Assembly: GCA_021323655.1 (NCBI GenBank)
Contig: JAJPKO010000062.1
Coordinates: 46,843 to 110,842, forward strand
Reading direction: 5' to 3'
Source: Acidobacteriaceae bacterium
GTDB taxonomy: Bacteria; Acidobacteriota; Terriglobia; Terriglobales; Acidobacteriaceae
Length of the DNA: 64,000 nucleotides
The notes under the pieces were generated by a model. The model was given only the letters and a program-made list of their open reading frames with translations, was not told where the DNA came from and made no database searches. A program made the translations under genes and the position numbers. Shown here one piece after another: positions 17,842 through 25,976 of the stretch (its first letter is position 1; every line of letters starts with the position of its first letter).

Positions 17842-18327
17842 CTATTCCGCTTCTGTTTCGACTTCATCGTGGATAGTTGTGAGCTTCAGAATCTCAAGCT
17901 GGCGCTTTCCATTCGGCGTCACAACCGTCACTTCATCGCCCACCTGCTTGCCCACCAGCGCGCGTCCAATCGGCGAAGTGGTCGAGATAAGCCCCTTGCT
18001 GACGTCGGACTCTTCGCTCGTCACCAGCTTGTACTCAATCTCTTCGTCCTTCGTCGGATCAAAGACCACAACCGTGGAACCGAAGGCCACCTTGTCCTTC
18101 GGAATGTTGGACAAGTTCACCAGCGACAGCTCAGCCATACGCTTCTTAAGCTGTCCCAGGCGCGCGTTCACAAACTCCTGGCGCTGCTTGGCCATGTGGT
18201 ACTCGGCGTTTTCACTCAGGTCGCCGAGCGCCGCTGCTTTCTTGATCTCCTGCGGAAGCTCATGGGCCAACTCATGCTCGAGCTGCTTGATCTCTTCGAG
18301 CAGTTTCTTCTTAATGTGTTCAGGCAT
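17842..18327 (-). CDS. greA: transcription elongation factor GreA
   Basis: 161 aa from ATG 18327 (MPEHIKKKLLEEIKQLEHEL). An upstream in-frame ATG would add 19 residues unlike the family. N-terminal coiled coil carries the acidic tip GDLSENAEYHMAKQRQ; the C-terminal FKBP-like domain has SPIGRALVGKQVGDEVTV. GreA enters the RNA polymerase secondary channel and restarts backtracked complexes by transcript cleavage. First gene of the greA - phosphatidyltransferase - mutY run. Confidence 0.95.
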   Translation of the reverse strand: MPEHIKKKLLEEIKQLEHELAHELPQEIKKAAALGDLSENAEYHMAKQRQEFVNARLGQLKKRMAELSLVNLSNIPKDKVAFGSTVVVFDPTKDEEIEYKLVTSEESDVSKGLISTTSPIGRALVGKQVGDEVTVVTPNGKRQLEILKLTTIHDEVETEAE

Positions 18328-18499
18328 GGAAAATAATCCGTCGCGGCCCTGGAGAATTAGGCAGGGCCGTTCCAGCACGGCCAACCCAGAAAACCGCTGA
18401 ACTCTTATTATAACGCCCGCTCAAAGCGGTGTCGCTTTCCCGGATGTTCTCGTCCCGCAATCAGAGGGATAGCCAATAATCCAGAGAGACGACATCAGA

Positions 18500-19183
18500 T
18501 CACTTTTGAGCAGGACTCGCCTCCGGAACTCGGAACGGCAGCAGATCAGATTCCTGCACCCAGCCTGTGCTCTCACGTAACTCCACGGTATAGTACTGGA
18601 CATGCAGCCACTTGCCGCGTTGTTCGGTTACAAAAACTGTGTCGCCCTCAGTAACATAGGCACGTGTGTGGTCGTTTAAATCGGGAGCTTTATGGAGGTA
18701 GGCCCTCTTGGCCTTGACGACGCGAATTTCTCTCCATTCCGGATGAGGGTGCATCAGATCCAGCTCAACTTCTTGCCCCTGATCGAGGTCCGGGTTCACG
18801 TTCCAGCATCCGCCGTGAGCATGCTGTGGTAGCTGCAAAAATAATGCATCATTCGCAAACCTGAGTGTTCCCCAAACAACATTGTCTCCAAGCTTTATGC
18901 CTAGTTCCTGAAACGGCCACCATGTCACCACTTTATACTTGCCATCTGCATTGGCCTTGCCATCGCTGTACAACAAAAACCCACAAGAGAATTGCCCCGC
19001 CCCAGTCTCATCGTAAAAATCTCCCATAATGCTTCCGTCAGATTTGACGACAATGCTGACAGAGTCATACCTGCCTGTAACAGGTTTTTTATCTCGATTC
19101 TGCGCGAAACCCGTAGATGCCTCCCAACCAAGCAGAGACATTACTACCAAAAGAGTCGCTATTTTATTTCCGAATTTGTTCAT
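18500..19183 (-). CDS. secreted protein with C-terminal SH3-like domain, possible partner of the muramidase
   Basis: 227 aa. Signal peptide MNKFGNKIATLLVVMSLLGWEASTGFA, then a beta-rich region (YDSVSIVVKSDGSIMGDFYDETGAGQF, WWPFQELGIKLGD) of no known family, and a bacterial SH3-like domain from about residue 150 (VVKAKRAYLHKAPDLNDHTRAYVTEGDTVFV...WVQESDL), which usually binds cell-wall peptides. Its start overlaps the 3' end of the muramidase gene by 20 bases, indicating co-translation. An exported protein coupled to a leaderless lytic enzyme is the pattern of an immunity protein, but this is inference only. Confidence 0.75.
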   Translation of the reverse strand: MNKFGNKIATLLVVMSLLGWEASTGFAQNRDKKPVTGRYDSVSIVVKSDGSIMGDFYDETGAGQFSCGFLLYSDGKANADGKYKVVTWWPFQELGIKLGDNVVWGTLRFANDALFLQLPQHAHGGCWNVNPDLDQGQEVELDLMHPHPEWREIRVVKAKRAYLHKAPDLNDHTRAYVTEGDTVFVTEQRGKWLHVQYYTVELRESTGWVQESDLLPFRVPEASPAQK

Positions 19184-20036
19184 AGGCTATCTGTAGGCGG
19201 GTATCGTAATGATATTTACGGTAATTTGAACCGTTATAGAAAAACGCGATCGTGCTCCAGTCTTTCTGTTGAATCGCGTCATGCAAATCTCGTTGCGATT
19301 TGACATAGTTCACATGGGCATCCAGTTGCACTCTAGCTGAAGTGCACATGGCACGAACAAATTCCTCTACAGTTCCATATCCGGCTTCCCTATGATTTGC
19401 GCCCATAATCTGGAACAAGCCCCAAGATGTTGCCTTCAGTGCCGCATCCTGGTCAAGAGCATAGGCATGTTGCAGACGTGCGTACTGGTCTCGTTCCGGA
19501 AATGAGTATCCTCCCGGCATTCTGCTTGAAATAAATGGATGCCCGATGTCGTACTGGTGTTTCGTAAGACTGCCGAAAACGTGACGCTCATAACGAATAA
19601 TGGGTCTTCCTTGCGCATCAAAACCGTCTCCCGAAGATTCAACACGGGCGATTGCTTTAATCACACGTACTTCGCAGTCCATCTCCTCCGCTGCTGCTTT
19701 ATAGTCATCTTCTGACAAAGTACGGCTACCAGTAAGTGGCGCCAGAATGATTCCACCATGCGCACCTGCTAACAGCCGCGGCGGATGCATTTCTGCCAAC
19801 TGCCATAGCGTCTCGCTTCGCGGTTCTACAATGCCCGTTGCAAATAACATGCGCAGAACACGACGTTGAAAGTTATAGATAGAATTGGCAGTGACAGCGT
19901 CGAATTCACCTGTAGGCCTGATATTGGCACCCAATAATCCGGCATTCTGCTGCAAGAGTCTTTGCACGGTTCTTACGTCGTCCGGGTGGTTCGGCTTACC
20001 CGGCCCAACTGCATCTTGTAAGCGCACATCAACCAT
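19164..20036 (-). CDS. N-acetylmuramidase (DUF3380-type) with N-terminal peptidoglycan-binding domain
   Basis: 290 aa, no signal peptide. Residues about 1-80: PG_binding_1-like (DDVRTVQRLLQQNAGLLGANIRPTGEFDAVTANSIYNFQRR). From about 110: muramidase domain with the AIARVESSGDGFDAQGRPIIRYERHVF block holding the catalytic Glu, then GYSFPERDQYARLQHAYALD and ATSWGLFQIMG, and FYNGSNYRKYHYD at the end. This family occurs in phage endolysins and in type VI secretion or other contractile-system effectors. It sits between a tube-like protein gene (9 bp gap) and an SH3-type secreted protein (overlap), with no phage structural genes near, so an exported toxin is a fair guess. Confidence 0.88.
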   Translation of the reverse strand: MVDVRLQDAVGPGKPNHPDDVRTVQRLLQQNAGLLGANIRPTGEFDAVTANSIYNFQRRVLRMLFATGIVEPRSETLWQLAEMHPPRLLAGAHGGIILAPLTGSRTLSEDDYKAAAEEMDCEVRVIKAIARVESSGDGFDAQGRPIIRYERHVFGSLTKHQYDIGHPFISSRMPGGYSFPERDQYARLQHAYALDQDAALKATSWGLFQIMGANHREAGYGTVEEFVRAMCTSARVQLDAHVNYVKSQRDLHDAIQQKDWSTIAFFYNGSNYRKYHYDTRLQIAYEQIRK

Positions 20037-20045
20037 GCTGATGTC

Positions 20046-20470
20046 CTAATTTCCGATTTGTATGTCCATGTAATGCTGCGCATTGAGGGCGGGCTGTAAT
20101 GTGATGGCCAGCACGGTATTGCTGCCAGTGCCGCTCGAAACCGTCCACGAACTGACCCATCCATGGAAAGAAAGCGACAGGATTGCGTCATCGTCGTTTT
20201 CATCCCGGTGAAAAACGATCCGCATTTCTTTAATGTCATCTTTCGTGGGGAGCCAGCATAAGTGAAATAGCTGCTTGATCGTGTCGAACGGAAAAGTTTT
20301 GTCCGATATGTCGAGTGAAAATTCGAAGGTAGTAAGATTCTGCCCCATCATGGGCATTCCCGTGGCTCCATCGGTACTGGTGGAAATTCCCGCCAAGTAG
20401 AAAATGCCTTGATTTTCAGGTCACCAATCGTAATGGTGGCGCAGGAATGAGAAGGGTGTGTGACGGCCAT
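20046..20470 (-). pseudogene. small beta-rich tube-like protein with an apparent one-base frameshift
   Basis: Two overlapping frames make one protein if one base is added. From ATG 20470 (MAVTHPSHSCATITIGDLKIKAF) translation soon stops; the continuation (YLAGISTSTDGATGMPMMGQ... to HYMDIQIGN) is in the next frame and otherwise has only a TTG start at 20396. Adding one base in the A run 20401-20404 restores a 141-aa frame. The pattern of beta strands (IKEMRIVFHRDEN, AILSLSFHGWVSSWTVSSG, VLAITLQPALN) resembles Hcp/tail-tube proteins, but similarity is by eye only. First gene of the muramidase cassette. It may be a sequencing error, a true break or recoding. Confidence 0.5.
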
Positions 20471-20520
20471 CTGTTCCCAACCTTTCCGTCAGATTTACTG
20501 CTTACTTTACTCGGGGAACA

Positions 20521-20976
20521 TCATACCGTATCTGCCTCGTGCGGCAGGCGTACCCGCTTCCACGTGTCCAGAAAATCCTGCAAAATCAGCACCGCAGCCA
20601 CCTGGTCCACCACCTTCCAGTGTTCCGATCGCTCGCGGCCCGCTTCATACAAAATCCGGTGCGCCTCTACGGAAGTCAGGCGCTCATCCCACATATGGAC
20701 CGGCAACCCGCTCTTTTTCGCCAGCAGCTCTGCAAATTTTCGTGTCTTCTCCGTCTGGTTGCTCTTGCCGCCGGTCAGGCGCAGCGGGTTCCCAACCACA
20801 ATCTCCTGGCAGCCATATCTTCTTACCAGCCGCATCAATGAGCGCAAATCCGACCCCGGGTCTTTCCGCATCAGCGTCAAAACCGGCTGCGCCGTCAGCC
20901 CCAGCTCATCGGAAATCGCCACCCCAATGCGGCGATTGCCAACATCCAGTCCGAGTATGCGAGGAGCTGCTTCCAC
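20521..20976 (-). CDS. ruvX: putative pre-16S rRNA nuclease / Holliday junction resolvase homologue
   Basis: 151 aa. RNase H-like fold with ILGLDVGNRRIGVAISDELG (first catalytic Asp), EIVVGNPLRLTGG, WDERLTSVEAHRIL (Glu) and VDQVAAVLILQDFLDTW (last Asp), all typical of YqgF/RuvX. Acts on 5' pre-16S rRNA ends in E. coli. Divergent from mltG with a 102-base gap; the ruvX-mltG neighbourhood is common in bacteria. Confidence 0.93.
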   Translation of the reverse strand: MEAAPRILGLDVGNRRIGVAISDELGLTAQPVLTLMRKDPGSDLRSLMRLVRRYGCQEIVVGNPLRLTGGKSNQTEKTRKFAELLAKKSGLPVHMWDERLTSVEAHRILYEAGRERSEHWKVVDQVAAVLILQDFLDTWKRVRLPHEADTV

Positions 20977-21078
20977 GTAAGCAGTTTACGAAGAGCAGGC
21001 CCCTCCTGCCATGCCGAAAAAAATAGTCGCATCATACAATTTAGGAAAGGAATCAAAACAACTTACGGGTCTTCCAGA

Positions 21079-22065
21079 TTGCGACGTTTACTACTTCTTG
21101 CAGTGATTGCGGTTCTGCTGTTTTGCGGTTTCTCCATCTATGTGCCTCGCGGGCCCCGGTCTGAGCTGTTCGTGGAGGTCCCCCCGCGCACCGGATCAAG
21201 CCAGATGGCCGCCCTTTTGCAGTCCCACGGGCTTATCTGGAACCGCTACGTCTTCGACGCCATGCGCCTCATCAAAGGAGGCACGCTGAAGGCAGGCGAG
21301 TACCGCTTTGACCATCCCGTCCGGATGTCAGAAGTCTACGCGCGGCTGGAAAAAGGAGATGTTTATACAGTTGCCCTCACCATCCCTGAGGGTGCCAATA
21401 TTTTTGATGTCGCCCAGCGAGTCGAAAGTGCAGGGCTCGGCAGCAGAGACGCGTTTCTGAAAGCAGCGAACAAAGACGTCGCCCTCGTCTCCGGCATGGA
21501 GCCAGATGCGCAGACCGTCGAAGGCTATCTCTTCCCTGACACATACCACTTCCAGCGGCATGTGACTCCGGACCAGATGATCGCTACCATGGTGAAGCGC
21601 TTCCGGCAGGCAGCAGAGAACATTGATCTGATGAGTAACTATCATTCCGTTGTTACCCTGGCATCGCTCATAGAGCGGGAGACGCCCATCCAGAGCGAGC
21701 GGCCTCTCGTCGCCAGCGTCTTCGTCAACCGCATGAACAAGGGAATGCCTTTGATGACCGACCCCTCCGTAATTTATGCGGACCTGCTCGAAGGAAAGTA
21801 CAAAGGGACCATCTTCCGGTCGGACCTCGACGGTGATTCGCCCTACAACACGTATAAACACACAGGCCTGCCGCCGGGCCCCATCTGCAATCCAGGCATC
21901 GCCTCCCTGCAGGCAGCCATGCATCCGGCGCAGACGCAGTACTTGTATTTCGTGGCAGCCAGCGCCGATCCCTCAGGGACCTCCCGCTTTGCCAAAACAC
22001 TCGAAGAGCACCAGAAGAATGTAGAGGCGTACCGCAAAGCACAGCGTGCCGCCGGACAACGCTGA
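21079..22065 (+). CDS. mltG: endolytic murein transglycosylase
   Basis: 328 aa. Begins with TTG (LRRLLLLAVIAVLLFCGFSIYV), giving one N-terminal membrane anchor; no in-frame ATG lies upstream before a stop. A LysM-like region with LTIPEGANIFDVAQRV is followed by the YceG domain: EGYLFPDTYHF, catalytic Glu199 in ASLIERET, SVFVNRMNKGMPLMTDPSVIYA, and PYNTYKHTGLPPGPICNPG. It cuts growing glycan strands in the periplasm and sets their length. Divergent from ruvX; the lipoprotein gene follows 75 bases on. Confidence 0.94.
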   Translation: MRRLLLLAVIAVLLFCGFSIYVPRGPRSELFVEVPPRTGSSQMAALLQSHGLIWNRYVFDAMRLIKGGTLKAGEYRFDHPVRMSEVYARLEKGDVYTVALTIPEGANIFDVAQRVESAGLGSRDAFLKAANKDVALVSGMEPDAQTVEGYLFPDTYHFQRHVTPDQMIATMVKRFRQAAENIDLMSNYHSVVTLASLIERETPIQSERPLVASVFVNRMNKGMPLMTDPSVIYADLLEGKYKGTIFRSDLDGDSPYNTYKHTGLPPGPICNPGIASLQAAMHPAQTQYLYFVAASADPSGTSRFAKTLEEHQKNVEAYRKAQRAAGQR

Positions 22066-22140
22066 AACCAAAATCGTTCGTATTTCTTAAAATTTTGTAG
22101 TCAAAACAGAGCTGCACTTCGTACTTAAATCAAGGCCAGG

Positions 22141-23022
22141 ATGAAAAAACTTTTGAGTCTAGCATTCGCCATGTGCCTCCCGGCGCTGACCGGATGCCTG
22201 ATTCATACCCGTAAGGTCCCCCAGCCCAAAATGCCCAGCGTCGTCCTTTCCGCCGATGCGCAGCAGCTTGTCAGCAATATCAACAAGCAATACGACTCTA
22301 TCCAGACCCTCAATGCAACCGTGGATTTTCAGGCCACCGTCGGAGGCGAGAAAAAAGGAAAAATCACAGACTACACTTCCATCCGCGGCTACATCCTCCT
22401 GCGTAAGCCGGAGATGCTGCGCGTCCTCGGCATGCTGCCGGTCATCAGCACACGGGCCTTCGACCTCGCCAGCGATGGCAACACCTTCAAGCTCTGGATC
22501 CCGCATGAAAACAAGGCCATTGTCGGCACCAATGCGGTCACAAAGCCTTCCACCAACGCGCTTGAAAATATGCGGCCGTATATCTTCTTTGATTCACTGC
22601 TGATCCACAGCATCGGCCCCGACGACTTGCTCTCGCTCACCACCGATACCAAAACCATCACCGACCCAAAGCGGAAGCAGCTGCTGGTGCAGCCCGAATA
22701 CAACCTGAACGTCTTCCGGCGCGACAGCCAGAACAGCAATCTGCTGATACCTGTGCGGATCATTCACGTGGACCGCACCACTCTGCTGCCCAACGGCGAA
22801 GACATTTACGACAAGGACGGAAACATTCAGACCCAGGCCATCTACGGCCCATACCAGAGCTTTGGCAGCCTCCGTTTCCCGGGAACCATCACCATCAAGC
22901 GCCCGCTGGAGGAATATCAGATCGTGATCACATTCCAAAAAGTCACGATCAACCTGCCCCTGCCCGACGACCAGTTCCAGCTAAAAATCCCCGAAGGCAC
23001 CAAAACCCAGAACCTGCAATAA
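22141..23022 (+). CDS. LolA/LolB-like lipoprotein of unknown function
   Basis: 293 aa. Lipobox LTGC at about residue 19 (MKKLLSLAFAMCLPALTGC), so the mature protein is lipid-anchored. Mature region: DAQQLVSNINKQYDSIQTLNATVDFQ, RGYILLRKPEMLRVLGMLPVISTRAFDLASDG, LPLPDDQFQLKIPEG. This order of motifs is that of the DUF4292 / outer-membrane lipoprotein-sorting superfamily. It follows mltG in the same direction. Function in lipoprotein or lipid transfer is suggested by fold only. Confidence 0.7.
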   Translation: MKKLLSLAFAMCLPALTGCLIHTRKVPQPKMPSVVLSADAQQLVSNINKQYDSIQTLNATVDFQATVGGEKKGKITDYTSIRGYILLRKPEMLRVLGMLPVISTRAFDLASDGNTFKLWIPHENKAIVGTNAVTKPSTNALENMRPYIFFDSLLIHSIGPDDLLSLTTDTKTITDPKRKQLLVQPEYNLNVFRRDSQNSNLLIPVRIIHVDRTTLLPNGEDIYDKDGNIQTQAIYGPYQSFGSLRFPGTITIKRPLEEYQIVITFQKVTINLPLPDDQFQLKIPEGTKTQNLQ

Positions 23023-23414
23023 AAAAATACGGGCGCAGGTACCCACGGAATGCGCGGTGTTCAGACCAGGGCCCCCACAATCCCTTGTGTAAAATTCTTG
23101 TCAACCCCTCCAAAACTTTATTTCACACCAAATCCACACAAAATAAACCACTTATTTCCAGGCCACAGCTGCCGGTAATTTCCACACAATTTGCTATCCT
23201 GGACTTAAGAGCTAAAAGCTTGCCGAAAAACGCCCGCCCCCGCGCGGGCGTTTCCATGACCCCTCGCAAGTTATTGAAAACACTAGATCGAGCTTAAGTT
23301 AAACAGAATCAATAAGATAACGGGGGATGGTCCCCCGCTAAGTAATTGAAAACAAAGGAAAGCGCCCGTAGGAACGGGGAGGGGTAGGCTTGGGACAGGG
23401 GCTCCGGAGCGCAC
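23023..23414. other. intergenic region with hairpins and short direct repeats
   Basis: 392 bases between two convergent genes. Contains the terminator hairpin listed next, a second hairpin CGGGGGA-tgg-TCCCCCG at 23321-23337, and two copies of a 15-mer AAGT(T/A)ATTGAAAACA at 23268-23282 and 23340-23354. A 70-codon reading frame at 23085-23297 has no ribosome site and odd composition and is not called. A small RNA is possible but not shown. Confidence 0.5.
23229..23252 (-). terminator. intrinsic terminator hairpin
   Basis: AACGCCCGC pairs with GCGGGCGTT around a six-base loop. On the minus strand the stem is followed by TTTTTCGG, so it fits termination of the leftward gene ending at 23415; on the plus strand only TTT follows, so any effect on the rightward lipoprotein transcript would be weaker. 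Confidence 0.7.
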
Positions 23415-24236
23415 TCAATCCTTCGGTTTTTCCAGCATGTCTTTGGCCTGTGCCAGCGTGAGATTGTCCTGAACCTGGCGATAATGGCTGCGCTCCTCGT
23501 CCTGCTGCACGCTGATGGTTTTAAAGAACAGCGCCCGGCCCTGCATATTCACCTTCAGTTGCGTGATCTGCCAGTGCCCCGGCCCCACTTCCTCCTGCCG
23601 CACGTGGAAGGTGCCGCCTTTATTCAAATGGCCAAGAAAGCCAAAGTGGACTTCGTCTTTCAGGTGGCCTTCAATTTCCATCAACCGCTTTTCCTTTACG
23701 TTGACCACCATCTGGCCTTCCAGATCGTGAAAGACCTTCGCCTCGCGTGACGGAGGATGGAAGGAAGGGTTCGGCTCAAAGTTCAGCTTTACTGTGTCAC
23801 CGCTGCGTTCGCCATAACTGAAGTCCAGCGCATCCGGAAGCATCTTGAACAGCTGCTCGGTCTGCCTGGTATCGGCTTGGGAAGCCTCGCGCTTTTTTCT
23901 CTGCGCATTGGGGTCATTCAGGTATTTCTCAATGCGCTCGTCTTCGGCCTTCTGCTCCTGCGCGCTGAGCGGCTGGCCGTTTTTTGCGATCAGGCGGCTC
24001 AGGTCGCCCTGTGAAGTTTCCACTGTGTCACTGGTCTGTTTTACGCCGTTCTTTACTTCCACCACCTGATACATCCAGTGGCTGTGGTCCTGGTCCTGCA
24101 TCTTGATTTCGTTGTTGATGACCTGGCGCGCCAGATCATTGGCAGAAACGTTCTGATCAGATTGACCCAGGGCAGCGAATGCAGGCCCGCAAAGAAGAAC
24201 GCCTGCAAGCAGTGTTCCGAAGAATCTTCCGTTCAT
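23415..24236 (-). CDS. secreted protein of unknown function
   Basis: 273 aa. Signal peptide MNGRFFGTLLAGVLLCGPAFAALG. The mature part is charged and helix-rich at first (NDLARQVINNEIKMQDQDHSHWMYQVVEVKNG, QKAEDERIEKYLNDPNAQRKKREA), then beta-rich (VKLNFEPNPSFHPPSREAKVFHDLEGQM, EGHLKDEVHFGFLGHLNKGG). I recognise no named domain; similar proteins seem to be common in Acidobacteria. Stands alone, convergent with the lipoprotein gene. Confidence 0.8.
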   Translation of the reverse strand: MNGRFFGTLLAGVLLCGPAFAALGQSDQNVSANDLARQVINNEIKMQDQDHSHWMYQVVEVKNGVKQTSDTVETSQGDLSRLIAKNGQPLSAQEQKAEDERIEKYLNDPNAQRKKREASQADTRQTEQLFKMLPDALDFSYGERSGDTVKLNFEPNPSFHPPSREAKVFHDLEGQMVVNVKEKRLMEIEGHLKDEVHFGFLGHLNKGGTFHVRQEEVGPGHWQITQLKVNMQGRALFFKTISVQQDEERSHYRQVQDNLTLAQAKDMLEKPKD

Positions 24237-24266
24237 ACCAGCTGAGATGCATCTTCTTACGCTGGC

Positions 24267-24725
24267 TCATGTGCCATGGTGGTACTTGTTTTGCTGCAGC
24301 ACCCTCACTCCCTTCCAGCCCCAATAGACGCAGTGCCTCTGGATGAGGCCCTGGTCGTTGAGCGTCAGGGCTTCCACAAAGTCCATCTGCTCGCCATCTG
24401 GCGCCTTGCGCGGATACTCCCAGATCAGCTGCCTTCCATCGGTGAAAAACCCGGTGCGAAAGTAGCGCCGAATAACCGGCTTGCACTCGGCCACTACCTT
24501 GAAGAAGCGTCGCAGTTCCTCATGCCCGCGGCACACGCCGCTTTCGCAGCCCATCAGGTGAGGGATCAGCGGGCTTTCCAGGACGGCGTCTTCGGCATAG
24601 CACCGCAGCAGCGCTTCCGGGTCGTTGTCCGAGAGCGCCTTGTCCCACTGCATGTACATGCGCTCTACAGCTTCATTGGAATACTTCGGAGTCAGGGAGT
24701 TCGTTCTTACATCTGTAACCGGCAT
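24267..24725 (-). CDS. SnoaL/NTF2-like family protein
   Basis: 152 aa. Pattern of the NTF2 fold: EAVERMYMQWDKALSDNDPEALLRCYAEDAVLESPLIPHL at the start, then GHEELRRFFKVV and strands to the end (LIWEYPRKAPDGEQMDFVEALTLNDQGLIQRHCVYWGW). Members are small ligand-binding cones or enzymes; the function cannot be given. Starts 20 bases after the small membrane protein gene in the same direction, so it is the last gene of the arsR-type regulator cluster. Confidence 0.8.
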   Translation of the reverse strand: MPVTDVRTNSLTPKYSNEAVERMYMQWDKALSDNDPEALLRCYAEDAVLESPLIPHLMGCESGVCRGHEELRRFFKVVAECKPVIRRYFRTGFFTDGRQLIWEYPRKAPDGEQMDFVEALTLNDQGLIQRHCVYWGWKGVRVLQQNKYHHGT

Positions 24726-24745
24726 ATGCGACCTTCTTCCTCTGC

Positions 24746-25150
24746 CTATACATCATGAGGATGGTTGCGGAGGAAGGTAGCGTTGCATCGCCGGGAAGGA
24801 ATCCATCGGAGTGCGCCATATCGCGCCAGCAGCAGCAGCACCGACAAAGCAAAGATAATTTCCAGCACCAGACACAGATGTGAGGCCAGCGGCATGGCCA
24901 CACCCGCGCCCGTCAAGACAGTAAGATACGCCGCAATGCACATCGGGCACTTCGGCAGTAGCAACAGCAGCGTGCCCGAGCCAATTGTTCCGCCAGCGCT
25001 GCGCCACCCTCTGCGTCGCGACCGTTGTTCCTTTTGTGCGGTACAGCAAGTCATGGCTATTCGTGTGCGCAGCATGCCGCTGCGGGTTTGGCTGCTCATA
25101 GCGGTCATGATGCCGGACCCATGCCATGGGCCACGGCAGGCCTTCTTCAT
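24746..25150 (-). CDS. small membrane protein with a CPMC motif
   Basis: About 134 aa from ATG 25150 (MKKACRGPWHG); a GTG three codons earlier and ATGs further in are alternatives. The C-terminal half holds two or three membrane helices with a cysteine pair: LLLLLPKCPMCIAAYLTVLTGAGV, then LCLVLEIIFALSVLLLLARYG. The first ~50 residues are Arg- and Cys-containing and may not be translated if a later start is used. The frame was chosen because only it gives hydrophobic helices. The ATG overlaps the stop of a 14-codon mini-ORF (ATGA). Function unknown; a metal or redox role is conceivable. Confidence 0.6.
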   Translation of the reverse strand: MKKACRGPWHGSGIMTAMSSQTRSGMLRTRIAMTCCTAQKEQRSRRRGWRSAGGTIGSGTLLLLLPKCPMCIAAYLTVLTGAGVAMPLASHLCLVLEIIFALSVLLLLARYGALRWIPSRRCNATFLRNHPHDV

Positions 25151-25191
25151 TGCGGCCACTTCTGCCGCGAAACTACTTTGTGTTCGATCAT
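25147..25191 (-). other. 14-codon mini-ORF with strong ribosome site
   Basis: Reads MIEHKVVSRQKWPQ then stop. AAGGAGGAGAGG lies immediately upstream, the best ribosome site in the neighbourhood. Its TGA overlaps the ATG of the membrane protein. The peptide resembles the N-terminus of DUF899 proteins (compare MKTPPVVSQQEW in the gene just upstream), so it is either a leader peptide or the relic of a second DUF899 gene. Confidence 0.4.
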
Positions 25192-25211
25192 CACTCCTCT
25201 CCTCCTTTTGC

Positions 25212-25976
25212 TTACAAGCAACCGCAGGCTTTCTTCTCCGCTTCCTGCCGCCGCAGGGCTGCTCCGACAGGATCGCTCAGAATGTCCAGCCATCCCGGAT
25301 GGACCGTGACTTCGACACCATAATCGTCATGCCATCTCCACCACTGATAAGGCGGCGTCTGAGGGTACCCTTCTGGTGAGTCTTCCCATGTCTCCTGCCG
25401 TCCCAAAGGCGTAAGGTCCAGATAGCTCCATATGGTGCCCATGGCCTCATCGCCGCGATTATTGATGAAGTATGTGCGGAAGATTTTCTCTCCATCGCGG
25501 AAGAACACGTTGTGTCCGTGCCACTGGTCCACGCCAAAGTCCGCGTCAAAGCTGTCGGTAATGGTGTACCAGGGCATCTTCCAGCCCATGCGCGCCTTCA
25601 GCCGCACGATGTCAGCCTGCGGAGCGCGTGAAACGTACGCCAGGGTTGTATCGCGGGCGTTCAGATGCGATAAGTGCGCCACCTGGTCCGCTCCCAGAGA
25701 GCAGCCGCGACACGCATGATCGGGCCATCCGAAGACCCCGGGCTCATAGAACGCGCGATAGACAATCAGCTGCCTGCGTCCTTCAAACAAGTCAAGCAAC
25801 GTTACTCTGCCGTTCGGGCCATCGAATTCGTAGTTCTTTTCGACGGCCATCCACGGCATCCTGCGACGCTCGGCCGCAAGCGCATCTTTGGCACGTGTCA
25901 GCGCTTTCTCTTTGATCAGAAGCTGCTGGTGCGCTGCTTTCCACTCCTGCTGCGATACCACGGGAGGTGTTTTCAT
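25212..25976 (-). CDS. DUF899 family thioredoxin-like protein
   Basis: 254 aa from ATG 25976, which follows AAAGGAGAAACG and overlaps the previous stop by four bases; the open frame upstream of it is a shadow of the SRPBCC gene. Motifs of the DUF899 family: VVSQQEWKAAHQQLLIKEKALTRAKDAL and ERRRMPW at the N-terminus, GRRQLIVYRAFY, WPDHACRGCSLGADQVAHL (the C-x2-C thioredoxin-like site), NVFFRDGEKIFRTYF, and LDLTPLGRQE. Often found next to ArsR regulators and SRPBCC proteins. Enzymatic role unproven; ends in a Cys-Gly-Cys (KKACGCL). Confidence 0.9.
   Translation of the reverse strand: MKTPPVVSQQEWKAAHQQLLIKEKALTRAKDALAAERRRMPWMAVEKNYEFDGPNGRVTLLDLFEGRRQLIVYRAFYEPGVFGWPDHACRGCSLGADQVAHLSHLNARDTTLAYVSRAPQADIVRLKARMGWKMPWYTITDSFDADFGVDQWHGHNVFFRDGEKIFRTYFINNRGDEAMGTIWSYLDLTPLGRQETWEDSPEGYPQTPPYQWWRWHDDYGVEVTVHPGWLDILSDPVGAALRRQEAEKKACGCL

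Noticed and set aside
24753..25127. Alternative minus-strand frame overlapping the CPMC membrane protein
   Set aside because: It has mixed composition and no helices; the chosen frame encodes continuous membrane segments with a cysteine motif.
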